Notes: generated by a model from the sequence alone, not told the origin. DNA of 64,000 nucleotides from Fibrobacterota bacterium (GCA_003165595.1 PLWQ01000039.1:1-64000); one strand, 5' to 3'. Counted from the first letter of the stretch, positions 34,300 through 44,361 are shown. Numbers and translations are program-made.

Positions 34300-37095
34300 A
34301 TGTTTAAAGGATTTGCAGCAGCAGTGCTTCTAGTAGTTGCTTTGGCTCTCACTGCCACCAATGCAGCGACTGTTGACCAGGGAAACAGGCTAAAGATCAA
34401 CTTCGGGGCAACGCCGTGGAAGTTTATCAGGGGCGATGCAATCAATGGCCAGGGATTAACAACAAACGATGCGGCGTGGACGACCGTGGGGCTGCCGCAT
34501 ACATGGAACGAAAACGACATCTTCGTCAACATGGCTGCCGGCGGGCCGGCTCCGAACATGGGCGGACTCTCCTGGTACCGGAAACACTTCACCCTCGACC
34601 AGAGCTACTCCACCAGGAAGATTTTCGTTGAGTTCGAGGCGTCGCATATCGGGATGCAGGTGTACATTAATGATAGTTTGATTAAGGGCAACAGCGGGGT
34701 CAATCCCAACGCAACGCATGTGGTGGGATTCCTGCCCGTCATTGTCGACCTTACTCCCTATGTCGTTTTCGGGGGCGCAGACAATGTGCTGGCGGTGCGT
34801 ATCGGAGACGGCGGGTCGTTCTTTTCTTCACCAACGTTTTCATACGATTTCCGTTTCGGCCAGGGCTGCTATGGATTGTGGCGTCCCGTGTGGATGCACA
34901 TCACCGACAAGCTGTATATCCCCGCCAACGTTTACTCTGTTGTCAATAACTGGGGAACCTGCGTCGGCGCAACAGCGGCCAGCGATGCCTCTGCCACGGT
35001 GCGCGTCATGACCCACGTGCAAAATGAGTACAGCACGGCGCAGAATGCGACACTTGTTACGGAGATCGTGGACGCATCAAACGCCGTGGTATCCACTCAG
35101 ACGAGCACGCAGTCCATAGACCCAGGCAAGAGCTATGTGTTCGACCAGAACCACACCGTAGTCAATCCGCACCTGTGGTATCCGGCAGCCAGCACCTATG
35201 GCACACCGTACATGTACAAGGTATATCACATTGTAAAGATCGCCGGCACCACTGTCGACGTGTTCAAGAGCCCGCTGGGCATAAGGACCGTAACATGGGA
35301 CGCCAACGGAATACCGGTTATAAACGGTCATGCGCATCAGATGTGGGGCGTAGGTTCGCGCTACGATTATCCCGCGCTTGCCACCGCCGTTCCCGAAGAA
35401 CAGCAGTGGCGTGACGCCAAGATTTGCGCCGAATATGGCGGCCGGCTCTGGCGTCCCGGCCATTCAACCGGAAGCCCCGAGCTTACGGCAGCCTGCGATG
35501 CATACGGCATCATGCTCATGCAGCCCAGCGGTGATCTCGAAGGGAATTTCGCCACGGCACAAATCACCGCCGGACCCTCGCCGACTTACAAGAAAACACT
35601 CAAGACCGAAGTCCACCGCGACATGATAGTACGCGACCGGAACAACCCTTCGATCCTTTCGTGGGAGGTCAGCAACGGGCCCATCGACAAGACTTTTGAA
35701 CAATATCTGCGCGACAGCATTCAAAAGGTCTGGGACCCCATAAGCTATCACCCGATGTCGGACCGGGGATACGGTGATGCGGCCACGAACAACATTGCCG
35801 AAATATGGTCGTGCTCCGGCCTGGGATGCGGGATCGGATTCAAAAACGGCAATGCAACAACTCCGATATGGGGCGCGGAGGAGTGGGACTATACCCATCG
35901 CACCTATCGCTGGGATTACGACAATGAACTCAGTTTCGCAAGCGTCTTTGTCAATAACTGGTACGGATACCAGCAGGCGAAATGCTTCGGACTGGCGCAC
36001 TGGTATTTTTCCGAGACGCCGGGTGAAACCGGACTCGGCAGAGGGTTCCAGGAAGCCATGTTCGATCAAAACCGCATTCCAAAAATGCTTGCAAAGATCT
36101 ACCAGGCAAACTGGATGCCCTTCGCCGTCAAGCCGGTTGTGAGCCTTGCAAACCACTGGAACCGCTCCGGTGCGGTTCAAGTCAACGCCTTCAGCAATTG
36201 TCCCAAAGTGCGCTTGTCAATCAACGGCACGCAGCAGGGCACCCCGGTTGTTCCCGCTGCAGGCGGCGGCAGCCTCATGCCCTCGCAATGCCAATGGAAC
36301 GTCACGTTTGCAGCCGGAACCCTGCTTGCCGAAGGGCTTGACGCAAACAACAACGTGGTTTGTTCCGATAAGAAGGTTACCGCGGGAAATCCCGACCACA
36401 TTCTCCTCACCGTCGAACCGCCGCTGGTAAAGCCCGACGGCAGCCAATTCCAGATTACCGCCAACGGCTCCGATGCAGCGTTCATTCTTGCAACGGTAGT
36501 CGATGCGCAGGGCAACTGGTGCCCGGAGGACAGCCACAACATCACCTTTGCGGTTTCCGGGCCGGGAACCTACCGGGGCGGCGCGGACGGCGACGTCAAG
36601 CCGGGCGCCATAACGGTCCACGCGCCGGGCGACCCCGAACTTTCCGCACAGGGCGGCATGTGCAAAGTCGCCGTGGTTTCCACCTTTGCAACCGGCACAG
36701 TAACGGTAACCGCGACGTCGGCAGGACTTGGCCAGGGCACAGCCTCCTACAGCGTTGTTGCGCCCGTTATTGAATTGCCGATTTTTGACACTCCGGTAGG
36801 CACGCATCTCGGACTACCGGCGCGCAGCGCACTTCCGGATTGCCGGATCGAGGCTGTCGGTCAAACCATACGGTATTTCATAAGTCAACCTACATATTTG
36901 TCGGTTGAGATTCTCAGCGCCAATGGAAGAATAGTGAAGAAAATCCCCCGCACCCTGCGCGGGGAAGGATGGCACATGGTGTCGCTTGCGGATCCGTCGC
37001 AAAGCGGCGCTACGGGTAATGGTGTTTTTGTCGTACGCCTTACTTCCGATGGCCGAAACCTTGCCGCGAGACGCGTGATACTGATGAGAAATTAG
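34300..37095 (+). CDS. secreted GH2 family glycoside hydrolase, paralogue of 11462-14272
   Basis: 931 residues, ATG at 34300 after AAAGGGGGAGAAG. Signal peptide MFKGFAAAVLLVVALALTA. Same order as its paralogue: sugar-binding jelly roll (VGLPHTWNEND, SWYRKHFTLD), Ig-like domain, TIM barrel, Ig-like modules and FlgD-like C-terminus ending ILMRN. The nucleophile is conserved (E527 in IWGAEEWD). The acid/base segment reads LSWEVSNGP, so the expected glutamate is G460 and a glutamate sits at 456. Likely exo-acting on plant oligosaccharides. It is monocistronic, with its own promoter and a terminator at 37137. Confidence 0.9.
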   Translation: MFKGFAAAVLLVVALALTATNAATVDQGNRLKINFGATPWKFIRGDAINGQGLTTNDAAWTTVGLPHTWNENDIFVNMAAGGPAPNMGGLSWYRKHFTLDQSYSTRKIFVEFEASHIGMQVYINDSLIKGNSGVNPNATHVVGFLPVIVDLTPYVVFGGADNVLAVRIGDGGSFFSSPTFSYDFRFGQGCYGLWRPVWMHITDKLYIPANVYSVVNNWGTCVGATAASDASATVRVMTHVQNEYSTAQNATLVTEIVDASNAVVSTQTSTQSIDPGKSYVFDQNHTVVNPHLWYPAASTYGTPYMYKVYHIVKIAGTTVDVFKSPLGIRTVTWDANGIPVINGHAHQMWGVGSRYDYPALATAVPEEQQWRDAKICAEYGGRLWRPGHSTGSPELTAACDAYGIMLMQPSGDLEGNFATAQITAGPSPTYKKTLKTEVHRDMIVRDRNNPSILSWEVSNGPIDKTFEQYLRDSIQKVWDPISYHPMSDRGYGDAATNNIAEIWSCSGLGCGIGFKNGNATTPIWGAEEWDYTHRTYRWDYDNELSFASVFVNNWYGYQQAKCFGLAHWYFSETPGETGLGRGFQEAMFDQNRIPKMLAKIYQANWMPFAVKPVVSLANHWNRSGAVQVNAFSNCPKVRLSINGTQQGTPVVPAAGGGSLMPSQCQWNVTFAAGTLLAEGLDANNNVVCSDKKVTAGNPDHILLTVEPPLVKPDGSQFQITANGSDAAFILATVVDAQGNWCPEDSHNITFAVSGPGTYRGGADGDVKPGAITVHAPGDPELSAQGGMCKVAVVSTFATGTVTVTATSAGLGQGTASYSVVAPVIELPIFDTPVGTHLGLPARSALPDCRIEAVGQTIRYFISQPTYLSVEILSANGRIVKKIPRTLRGEGWHMVSLADPSQSGATGNGVFVVRLTSDGRNLAARRVILMRN

Positions 37096-37136
37096 GTGTT
37101 CAACCTGATCTAAACGCAAAGGGGGGAAGGCCCATG

Positions 37137-37168
37137 AGCAGGCTGGCTAATGTAAAAGCCAGCCTGCT
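37137..37168 (+). terminator. terminator of the second GH2 gene
   Basis: AGCAGGCTGGCT and AGCCAGCCTGCT form a perfect 12-bp stem with an 8-base loop, followed by TGCATTTTC. Confidence 0.75.
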
Positions 37169-37429
37169 TGCATTTTCTACGGTAGTGCGCGCTCCGGCGT
37201 TAGCCGGTGCCAAGGTGGACAATGGATGCCCGTTTTCGCGGGCATGACGGCGCAGAATGATCGTTAGAGCCAATCAAGAAACACTACATTAGGGTGCACG
37301 CACAAGAGAGAATCAGGTAGCGGGAAGCGAGAAGAAAACAAACAGGCATGTTGATTTATTCTCGCTCCTCGCTTCTCGATTGTCGCTCCTTTTTCCACGC
37401 GGCACCCGCTTAGCAAACCAGAATCATAT
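37169..37429. other. intergenic, repeats only
   Basis: Contains a partial GGATGCCCG-TTTTCGCGGGCATGAC repeat at about 37222-37251 and repeat family 2 copy 2. No gene seen. Confidence 0.6.
37292..37411 (-). repeat. dispersed repeat, family 2, copy 2
   Basis: Inverse-oriented match to 24954-25058, with the same GCGTGGAAAAAGGAGCGA, AATCGAGAAG and GAATAAATCAAC blocks and a GCACCC end. Confidence 0.65.
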
Positions 37430-37463
37430 TTGGAATAAAGAAGGGGCGCCATTGCTGCGCCCC
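37430..37463 (-). terminator. terminator of the ExoI-type GH3 gene
   Basis: GGGGCGC and GCGCCCC with a 7-base loop. On the minus strand it is followed by TTCTTTATTCC. Confidence 0.65.
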
Positions 37464-37496
37464 TGCAACTCCTCAACTCTTTTTACTCATCATCCT

Positions 37497-39839
37497 TTAT
37501 TTATATATCCCTTTCGGCAACTGCTGGCCCGCGGAATTCAGGCCGTAGTCGTACGGGTACAGCGGATCGTAAGTCGCGTCACCCACGTTGATCGGTTCCT
37601 GCGCCGTGTTCCTCGGCCACGACGTCGAAAGCTTGCCGCTGAACTCATAGTTGCCGTACAGCACTTCGGCAATGCCGCCTCCCTCGGTGCCGGGCAGCCA
37701 CGCGGCAACGATCGCATCGCATTTGTCGGCAATGGTGCTTATGTCCATGGGACGACCGGTTATCATGACGCATATCACCTTTTTGCCCGAATTCTTGGCC
37801 GTGGTAACAAGGCTCGCTTCCGGAATGGTCAAATCGGTCCTGTCACCTATCATTTCCGCGTACGGCTGTTCTCCAATGCAGACAACTGCCACGTCGCCGG
37901 TGATGCCGTTGCCGTCTGCGCTGTAGGAAATGTTTGCCACGCCGCCGATGCTTTCAAATCCCTGGCGGATGGTGGTTCCGGGCATTGAGTTCCCTGCCGC
38001 GCCCTGCCAGCCCAGAGTCCAGCCGCCGCATTGCAGCCCTACGTCCTGCGCGTGCGGACCCACAAGGGTGACCTTTGCGGTTTTGGAAATTGGAAGAACG
38101 CCTGCGGATGTTTTAAGCAGGACAAGCGACTTGCGCACCGCCTCGCGGGCAATATCGCGGTGTGCCTGACTTCCGACGGTTGCCGTTACCGAAAGGTCCG
38201 TGGCCAGCGGCGCGGTAAAAAGTCCCATCCGGTACTTGATGCGGAGCAGGCGTTTCACGGCATCATCGACCCGTGCGCCGCTGCCGCTGGTGTACAGGCC
38301 GTTAAACAGGGTCTGCAAATCGCCGATTCCGTCGCTGCTCGCGCCCCTCATCGGGATATCGAGACCTGCTATGATGCAATTGGCCGCGCTTGACGTTCCG
38401 GTAATGTGGCCATCCCAGTCGCCATTGACAAACCCGTCGAATCCCTGGCTCGTCTTGAGCCAGTCGGTAAGCAGCACCTTGTTCTCGTGCATGCGCACGC
38501 CGTTCCAGCTGGAAAACGATGCCATCACCGACGCGGTCCCGGCCTGCACCGCCGCGGTGTAGCCGGGCAGATGGATCGACCGGAGGATTGAATCTACTCC
38601 CGTGGTGTTGCCGCGGTCGACGCCGCCGTCGGTGCCGCCGTCACCGGCAAAGTGCTTGGTGCATGCCGCAACCACGAGCGGATTTGACAAGTCGGACAAC
38701 TGGAACCCGAGCACAGCCGCGCGGGCCATCACGGGCGTCAGGTCGGGCGATTCGGAGAAACCTTCGTACACCCGCCCCCATTTGTCGTTCCTCGGCACCG
38801 CGATGCACGGGCCGAAGGCCAGGTTGACGCCGCCGCCGCGCGCCTCGATTCCCGCGACCCTGAAGCATTTCTGGACAATCACCGGATCAAAGGTGCACCC
38901 CAGTCCGATGTTGTGCGGATTGACTGTTGCACCGTTGCACTTGCCGAACCCGTGGACGATGTCGAAGCCGATGAGCAGAGGAATTTTCTTGGGGGTGGTC
39001 TGGCTTGCGTTCTGGTAGTTGGTGCAGAAGCTCGCCCATTCCGAGGGGTGTCCCGCGCCGCCGCCCGGGCCGTCGGATCCGCCGCCGAAAATCGTACCCA
39101 GAAGCGCGCTCGTCACGAAACTGGAGGCCGGGCAGTCCACCTGAACGAGCTGACCCACTTTCTCAGCCTGGCTGAGCGTGCCCAGCAGCGTGTTCACCTC
39201 GCCTTCTATGTCAATGGGGGTCAGGATGACGTTGCCCACATTCGCCGAATAGGAATCGATCGCGATCTTGACAGGTAAGTATCCTGTTTTGCCGACGCGG
39301 ACCGTGTCGACAGCTGCCAGTTTCTTGGCCACAGCGGTAGAAGCTGCGCCGTATGACGCGGGGCTCACGGCCGCGATACCGTTCCTCCCGCCTGTATTCA
39401 TCAGTTTTTGAAAGGTGGTCTTGTCGCCCACGGTCGTCTTGAGCACATACACGGTGCGGGCAAACGTTGAAGGCAGCTTGATGGAATACATTCCTTTGTC
39501 AAGATACCCTTCAAACAGGGTGCCTGTTTTCCTTCCGTCAAGTCCGTACAGCTCCGCGCGGACAAATCCCGCCGAAAAAACCGGGAATGCCGGCTCATGT
39601 GAGACCGGTCCGGCCACGGCCGTGTTACCCGTGCCGAAATTGCCGTTCGCATCCGAAAAGTCCCACGACAGGCGTTTGGCAATGCTTGTGTAGGTAGCCG
39701 TCGCATTTGCGATGGGCTGGCCGGTTGCGGTCACTGCTTTTCCGGTGACCGTGAAATCGCCGCTCTGGGCGAAGGCAACGGTGAATGCCGCTGCAATCGC
39801 AATCGAAACAGTACAGAACTTGATACCCTTCCTTTTCAT
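37497..39839 (-). CDS. secreted GH3 glucan hydrolase, ExoI-like
   Basis: 780 residues, ATG at 39839 after AAAAGGAG. Signal peptide MKRKGIKFCTVSIAIAAAFT. Residues 28-70 are a carboxypeptidase-regulatory-like domain and 85-150 a FlgD-like domain in N-terminal position (FVRAELYGLDGRKTGTLF). The GH3 part follows: VGQLVQVDCPAS, IPLLIGFDIVHGFGKCNGAT, CTKHFAGDGGTDGG and nucleophile D474 in FVNGDWDGH, then GH3_C (VVCIGEQPYAEMIGDRTDL). This resembles barley-ExoI-type beta-glucan exohydrolases that act on beta-1,3/1,4-glucans. It differs from the two GH3 enzymes at 14.5-19.3 kb in domain order. Confidence 0.92.
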   Translation of the reverse strand: MKRKGIKFCTVSIAIAAAFTVAFAQSGDFTVTGKAVTATGQPIANATATYTSIAKRLSWDFSDANGNFGTGNTAVAGPVSHEPAFPVFSAGFVRAELYGLDGRKTGTLFEGYLDKGMYSIKLPSTFARTVYVLKTTVGDKTTFQKLMNTGGRNGIAAVSPASYGAASTAVAKKLAAVDTVRVGKTGYLPVKIAIDSYSANVGNVILTPIDIEGEVNTLLGTLSQAEKVGQLVQVDCPASSFVTSALLGTIFGGGSDGPGGGAGHPSEWASFCTNYQNASQTTPKKIPLLIGFDIVHGFGKCNGATVNPHNIGLGCTFDPVIVQKCFRVAGIEARGGGVNLAFGPCIAVPRNDKWGRVYEGFSESPDLTPVMARAAVLGFQLSDLSNPLVVAACTKHFAGDGGTDGGVDRGNTTGVDSILRSIHLPGYTAAVQAGTASVMASFSSWNGVRMHENKVLLTDWLKTSQGFDGFVNGDWDGHITGTSSAANCIIAGLDIPMRGASSDGIGDLQTLFNGLYTSGSGARVDDAVKRLLRIKYRMGLFTAPLATDLSVTATVGSQAHRDIAREAVRKSLVLLKTSAGVLPISKTAKVTLVGPHAQDVGLQCGGWTLGWQGAAGNSMPGTTIRQGFESIGGVANISYSADGNGITGDVAVVCIGEQPYAEMIGDRTDLTIPEASLVTTAKNSGKKVICVMITGRPMDISTIADKCDAIVAAWLPGTEGGGIAEVLYGNYEFSGKLSTSWPRNTAQEPINVGDATYDPLYPYDYGLNSAGQQLPKGIYK

Positions 39840-39972
39840 ACAAAACGTCTCCTTTTGAGGTTGTGAGCGAACAGCGAAACAAACGGTGTCCCTGACAACG
39901 AATTAGTGTTATTTGAGGAACAATTGGTTTGGACAGCGGATTCTTTTATGGGAATCCCGGAGCAGCCGGACC

Positions 39973-40014
39973 TTTGAGCAACGGCAAAAGAGAACCATTG
40001 TACCGTTGCTCAAA
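39973..40014. terminator. 12-bp stem-loop after the GH116-like gene
   Basis: TTTGAGCAACGG and CCGTTGCTCAAA with an 18-base loop, then AAAACC on the plus strand. It follows the minus-strand GH116-like stop by 65 bases; the T run is weak in that direction. Confidence 0.45.
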
Positions 40015-40079
40015 AACCGCGGGTAAAGAGTATCCTTGCGTTTTAAGAATGCGCGGCTGCCGCATGCCCGTCCCGCCGC

Positions 40080-43000
40080 CTACTGGACCGTCACGGAAAA
40101 AGCCTTATTCGCAGCCGTCTTGTTTCCGGCCTTGTCAACGGCAACTACGTTCCAGGAATGTACTCCCGCCGGAACGGACGCGGCGAGGTAGGTTGCAAGA
40201 GGCATTCCATAGACGCTGAACTCGTACAGTGAATTGCCCCACGTTGTGCCGCGTTTGATGCAAAAGAGACGAACATATCTGCCGATGGCGTTGAGGCCCT
40301 TGATTGACTCTTTTCCGCCGGCGCTCGTAGTTGTCTGGTACACGGCCTTTCCCGTCCAGCTCAATGTGTCATTTGCAACGTCTATCTCATACGACGAGGC
40401 ATAGGCCGCCTCCCACGAGATCGTTGCGGAATCTATCCGTGACGGTGTGCCGAGGTCTATGCGAAGCCACTGGCTGTCTGCCGCCGAACTTTCCCACCGG
40501 GTCGTGGCATTTCCGTCCACCGCGTTTGTCGCCACATTTCCCTGCGCAACCGACGATCCTGTGGCGGTCTTTCCGAGCGCAATGTTCCCGTACGATGTTG
40601 CGACGGTATCGCAAACCACGTTGGCCACTTTGGCGCCGTCAAGGGAAAACTCGTAATGGTCCATGCCGGTTCCGTTGTCCGTTGCGGTCTGCCAGAAAAA
40701 CGAGACTGCGGGGCCGGAAACCGTACCGTTGTCTGCCGGCGCCGAAAGTGAAAATGCAGACGGCGGGATAGTGTCGGAATACGCGAAGGTCCGCGTTGCC
40801 GACGACGTGCCCTTGTTTACCCAGTTGATTGCCGTAACATACCACGAGAAAGAACCCGGCGTGATAGCGGTGAAGGCATAGAACGTGTCCGTTGTGGACG
40901 CGACCTTGTTGCCGTTTACATACACATCATATTCCTGGATGCCGGATTCCGGGTCCGAGCTTTGGTTCCACACGAGAATGGGCATCGTGCTCTGGACGGT
41001 AGAACCGTTTGCCGGCGTTACGAGGTTGAAGGCCAGCGGCGGGGTGGCATCGTTAAACCCCTGGTCGGCGGCGCCGATGAGGACGCCGGTTGAATCAACC
41101 GTGCCGGTCCAGTTTATCTTGATCCGACGGTCGAACGTGCCGCTTCCGATGCGGGAAAACTGCGCGGTTGCCCCGTTGACCGTGACGCTCACGGTGGTGG
41201 CAGGCAGGAATCTGTCCGAAATGTAAATTGACGAGACTTTTTGCGGTTTGTCGAAACGAACCGTGATGGTCTGGTTCTGGTAGGTGCTCCCGTCTTCCTT
41301 GTAGGAAATCGTGCCGTAATTTCCCGGCATGCAGAACAGCGCATTTTTGAGCTCGTGATTCATCGAGGCGCCCCACTTGTCGGTTGTGGAGGGGAGCTTG
41401 GGTTCGACATACAATGCGTTTGTATACGCATTATACCAGAAACCGATAAGGGAATAATAGTTTCGCCATACCACCGGCATGCTCACGTAGAAACTGTGGC
41501 CGCTCCAGTCGGTGGAAGCAAAATTGTCGCCAAGCCCGTTGTAAACCAGGTAAATTCCGCCGTCGAACACTCTGTTGCGGTTGCCGAAATACCTGTTGTA
41601 AAAGTCCCTTTGTATGGCCCGCCATTCGGCAACATGGTTGGTGTTCAGGAAAGCGGCGCCGAGGTGGCCCATCACGTACGGAACCCATCCTTCCGCCTCA
41701 CCGTCGGAGCCCGAAGCCGCCATGCCAAGGTCGAGCGGGTGCCAGAAGTTGTTGATCAGATAGGAGAGCGTGGTGTTGATCTCGGCATCGGAGAACATCT
41801 GGTCTTCATGAAAGTACAGAGACATCGCCAATCCGGCAAACGGCGTTTCTGCGTTTGAGGCGATGGCGGTTGACGGATTGGCCAGATACCGCCTCTTAAA
41901 GGAGGCGATTCCGGTGGTATATGCCGTTGTAAAGCTGTCCTGCATCCCGGCATCGCCGTAAATTCCGGCCATTTCCGCAATGATCTTGAACGCCGTAAGG
42001 GCAAGTCCGGAATTGTAAAGATCATGGTCCTGCGGGCCCTTGTCGTAGGTTGCCCCGGTACCCTGGAAAGTAAAGGGATACGTTGTATTCCCGTTGTCAA
42101 TGGTTGACAATCTGTACAGCCGTTGCGCAGTTCGCTTGAAATACGGCCAGTAGGTGTCCATCCGCGTCTTGTCGCCGGTTGCGATAAACGATTCGTAAAC
42201 GCCGAAGAGAAATCCGCAATCGAGGTCCGCCCAATTGGGGCCGCCCCAGCCATGATAGCCCGGTGCGTCCCATACGCATGTCTTATGATCGGTTACTTGT
42301 CCGGCGCCGGGAATGAAATCGTGCGAGATCTGGCCGTCGTTATCGCCGCCGACCATTTCGGTACGCGCCCAGAATTCCATTTCGGAGGCGCTAGGCCAGG
42401 AGAACATGGGGCCGTTGATACGCCATATCTCGGAACCGAACGCATGCCACCCCTGGTCCATCTGGCCGAACCATGTATAGATGCCTTCCCATTCGCTGTA
42501 GCGGCCGTCCTTGGTATAGATGCTGCTGTTTGTCCACGTGGTCTGGTCCAGCGTGGTGTTCACGATCCAATCGGGAACATTGGAAGAGCGGAAGCGCTCC
42601 ACGAACTGTACGGCGCGCGATTCCAGGTTGTCGAAACTGTCAAGACACGTCTTGGCAAAGAATTGCGCATTGGTCCCGGAATTTGCATAATAGTAGCCGG
42701 GCGGGTCGTCGGACTCGTACCACGAAAGGACAAATTCGATGTCCTTTTTCTCGCCCGGGCCAAGCGTGACTTTCGCCGCAACCATATTAACCGTACCGGA
42801 CGGAGTATTGTTGAGCGTGCCGGTCGTGAGAAAACCGGCATCGTTTCCCACGCTCACGACCGCCGACGGATCGCCGCTTTTTACAAGGAGCGCCTTCGAC
42901 GGGGCCCCACCCTCTGCGGCAAAACCTTGTCCGGAAACGACCGTCGGCGTAGAACCGGTGGAAATTTGGAATGCGCAGGCCGCATCCACCGGGGTATCCT

Positions 43001-44315
43001 TCGTATTGCGCAACGTCAAGTGGTAAAACGCAACGGGCCAGGTCATTTTCGTCTGGTCTGCAAGGTTGTACGGTGCGAATGCGGTGAGCGTTACCGACAC
43101 GTTGTTCGTCGTGCCGAAATTTGCATATTCCACCGGGAAGATGGCGTCGTCGTCATAACGGGAATTCGCATTATAGGTGCGCTTTACCGCGCTCATTACG
43201 GCCTGAGTCAGAACCGTCGAGCCGCTTTTTGTGTACAGCGAAAATTTCCAATTCTGCTGCTGAACATAATCCTCCTGGCCCGCCGGCGTCTTTGACTGAA
43301 AAGCGAATTGGCCGTTCCACGGGCAAAATTTTACCGCGCCCGCGCCCGCGCCGCCCAGAGGCGCTCCTGTTGTGCCGTCCACGGCCTCCGCAATGGAGAA
43401 GCTTGCGGTGCTGCTGGCCTTGTCGCCTGCCGCAATATGGGCGACGACATTCCATGTATGGGAAGAACCAATGGGTGTTGCGGCAATGGTTGTAACCACG
43501 ACTTCACCGCAGGTGACACTCGCGGGAATGCTGTCGGCCACTTTGTTTCCGTCAACCATTATGGCATAGCCCGTTGCGCCGGCCATGGTATTCCACTCAA
43601 AGATTATCGAGCCGCCCGGAGACTTGAAAACACGCGCTCCGTCCGCGGGATAGGTTATGCTGAAGGGAGCTTTTTGCAGAACAAAATTAAAGGTGCCGGA
43701 ATACGCGCTTATTGCGCTCAGACCCTCGACAAACCCCGACGCGGTTGCGATAAGGGTATCCACCGCGGCTGCACGCTTTGCAGACGCCGGCGCCGCGGAA
43801 TAACCGTGAACGCACACAAGACCGCCTTGCATGCCTGTATATTTATTGACATAGGTAAGCGCATGCGTGGTGGTGACGGCGCCGATCCGCGCTTTTACAA
43901 CATACATTTTTGCCGGGAGATTCGGGCTCACAAGCGGCAGTCGGTATTCGCCAGGAGCGAGCGACGCATTGACAAGATCGACGGCCAGTCTGCCGGTCAG
44001 GTCGTACAACTGTATCCGGACAGGCTGTGCTTTTGCCACAGCAAACGAAAGAGAAAGTCCATGGATGGCCGGAGGTTCGGCGAATGACGGGGCAAGAGAT
44101 ACATGGACGTTCTGTGTGAATGGGATGCTGTAGGAGCCGCTGGTGTCCGTTGAAGTCGTTATGCCTTTCACGACAAGACGCACCGTTGCGCCCGCGATGG
44201 CATTGCCTCCTTCGTCTTTGACTGTTCCCGTAATTGAACCGGCTTGGCCATGGGAAAAGGAGAACAGCCCTGCCATCAAGAAACACAGCATGCGTATACG
44301 ATGCTTTTTGCTCAT
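40080..44315 (-). CDS. secreted multi-domain GH116-like glycoside hydrolase with nested CBM32
   Basis: 1411 residues from the ATG at 44315 (MSKKHRIRMLCFLMAGL; AAAAGGAG upstream). Order: signal peptide; carboxypeptidase-regulatory-like domain (27-70); FlgD-like domain in N-terminal position (VRIQLYDLTGRLAVDL); Fn3-like domain; GBA2_N-like domain (PLGGAGAGAVKFCPWNGQFA); (alpha/alpha)6 GH116-type catalytic domain (YTKDGRYSEWEGIYTW, WADLDCGFLFGVYESFIATG, SDGEAEGWVPYVMGHLG); two Fn3-like domains, the last interrupted by a CBM32/F5-8C domain (GKTATGSSVAQGNVATNAVD). GH116 includes beta-glucosidases, beta-xylosidases and glucosylceramidases. Own promoter upstream. Family assignment is from motif pattern only. 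Confidence 0.82.
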   Translation of the reverse strand: MSKKHRIRMLCFLMAGLFSFSHGQAGSITGTVKDEGGNAIAGATVRLVVKGITTSTDTSGSYSIPFTQNVHVSLAPSFAEPPAIHGLSLSFAVAKAQPVRIQLYDLTGRLAVDLVNASLAPGEYRLPLVSPNLPAKMYVVKARIGAVTTTHALTYVNKYTGMQGGLVCVHGYSAAPASAKRAAAVDTLIATASGFVEGLSAISAYSGTFNFVLQKAPFSITYPADGARVFKSPGGSIIFEWNTMAGATGYAIMVDGNKVADSIPASVTCGEVVVTTIAATPIGSSHTWNVVAHIAAGDKASSTASFSIAEAVDGTTGAPLGGAGAGAVKFCPWNGQFAFQSKTPAGQEDYVQQQNWKFSLYTKSGSTVLTQAVMSAVKRTYNANSRYDDDAIFPVEYANFGTTNNVSVTLTAFAPYNLADQTKMTWPVAFYHLTLRNTKDTPVDAACAFQISTGSTPTVVSGQGFAAEGGAPSKALLVKSGDPSAVVSVGNDAGFLTTGTLNNTPSGTVNMVAAKVTLGPGEKKDIEFVLSWYESDDPPGYYYANSGTNAQFFAKTCLDSFDNLESRAVQFVERFRSSNVPDWIVNTTLDQTTWTNSSIYTKDGRYSEWEGIYTWFGQMDQGWHAFGSEIWRINGPMFSWPSASEMEFWARTEMVGGDNDGQISHDFIPGAGQVTDHKTCVWDAPGYHGWGGPNWADLDCGFLFGVYESFIATGDKTRMDTYWPYFKRTAQRLYRLSTIDNGNTTYPFTFQGTGATYDKGPQDHDLYNSGLALTAFKIIAEMAGIYGDAGMQDSFTTAYTTGIASFKRRYLANPSTAIASNAETPFAGLAMSLYFHEDQMFSDAEINTTLSYLINNFWHPLDLGMAASGSDGEAEGWVPYVMGHLGAAFLNTNHVAEWRAIQRDFYNRYFGNRNRVFDGGIYLVYNGLGDNFASTDWSGHSFYVSMPVVWRNYYSLIGFWYNAYTNALYVEPKLPSTTDKWGASMNHELKNALFCMPGNYGTISYKEDGSTYQNQTITVRFDKPQKVSSIYISDRFLPATTVSVTVNGATAQFSRIGSGTFDRRIKINWTGTVDSTGVLIGAADQGFNDATPPLAFNLVTPANGSTVQSTMPILVWNQSSDPESGIQEYDVYVNGNKVASTTDTFYAFTAITPGSFSWYVTAINWVNKGTSSATRTFAYSDTIPPSAFSLSAPADNGTVSGPAVSFFWQTATDNGTGMDHYEFSLDGAKVANVVCDTVATSYGNIALGKTATGSSVAQGNVATNAVDGNATTRWESSAADSQWLRIDLGTPSRIDSATISWEAAYASSYEIDVANDTLSWTGKAVYQTTTSAGGKESIKGLNAIGRYVRLFCIKRGTTWGNSLYEFSVYGMPLATYLAASVPAGVHSWNVVAVDKAGNKTAANKAFSVTVQ

Positions 44316-44361
44316 TGCATTGCTCCTTTTATCAAAACTTATGCTGATTCGTGCGTGATTA

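Noticed and set aside
42123-43295. 390-residue frame opposite the GH116-like gene
   Set aside because: Antisense shadow of a GC-rich coding sequence with no domain or signal peptide.
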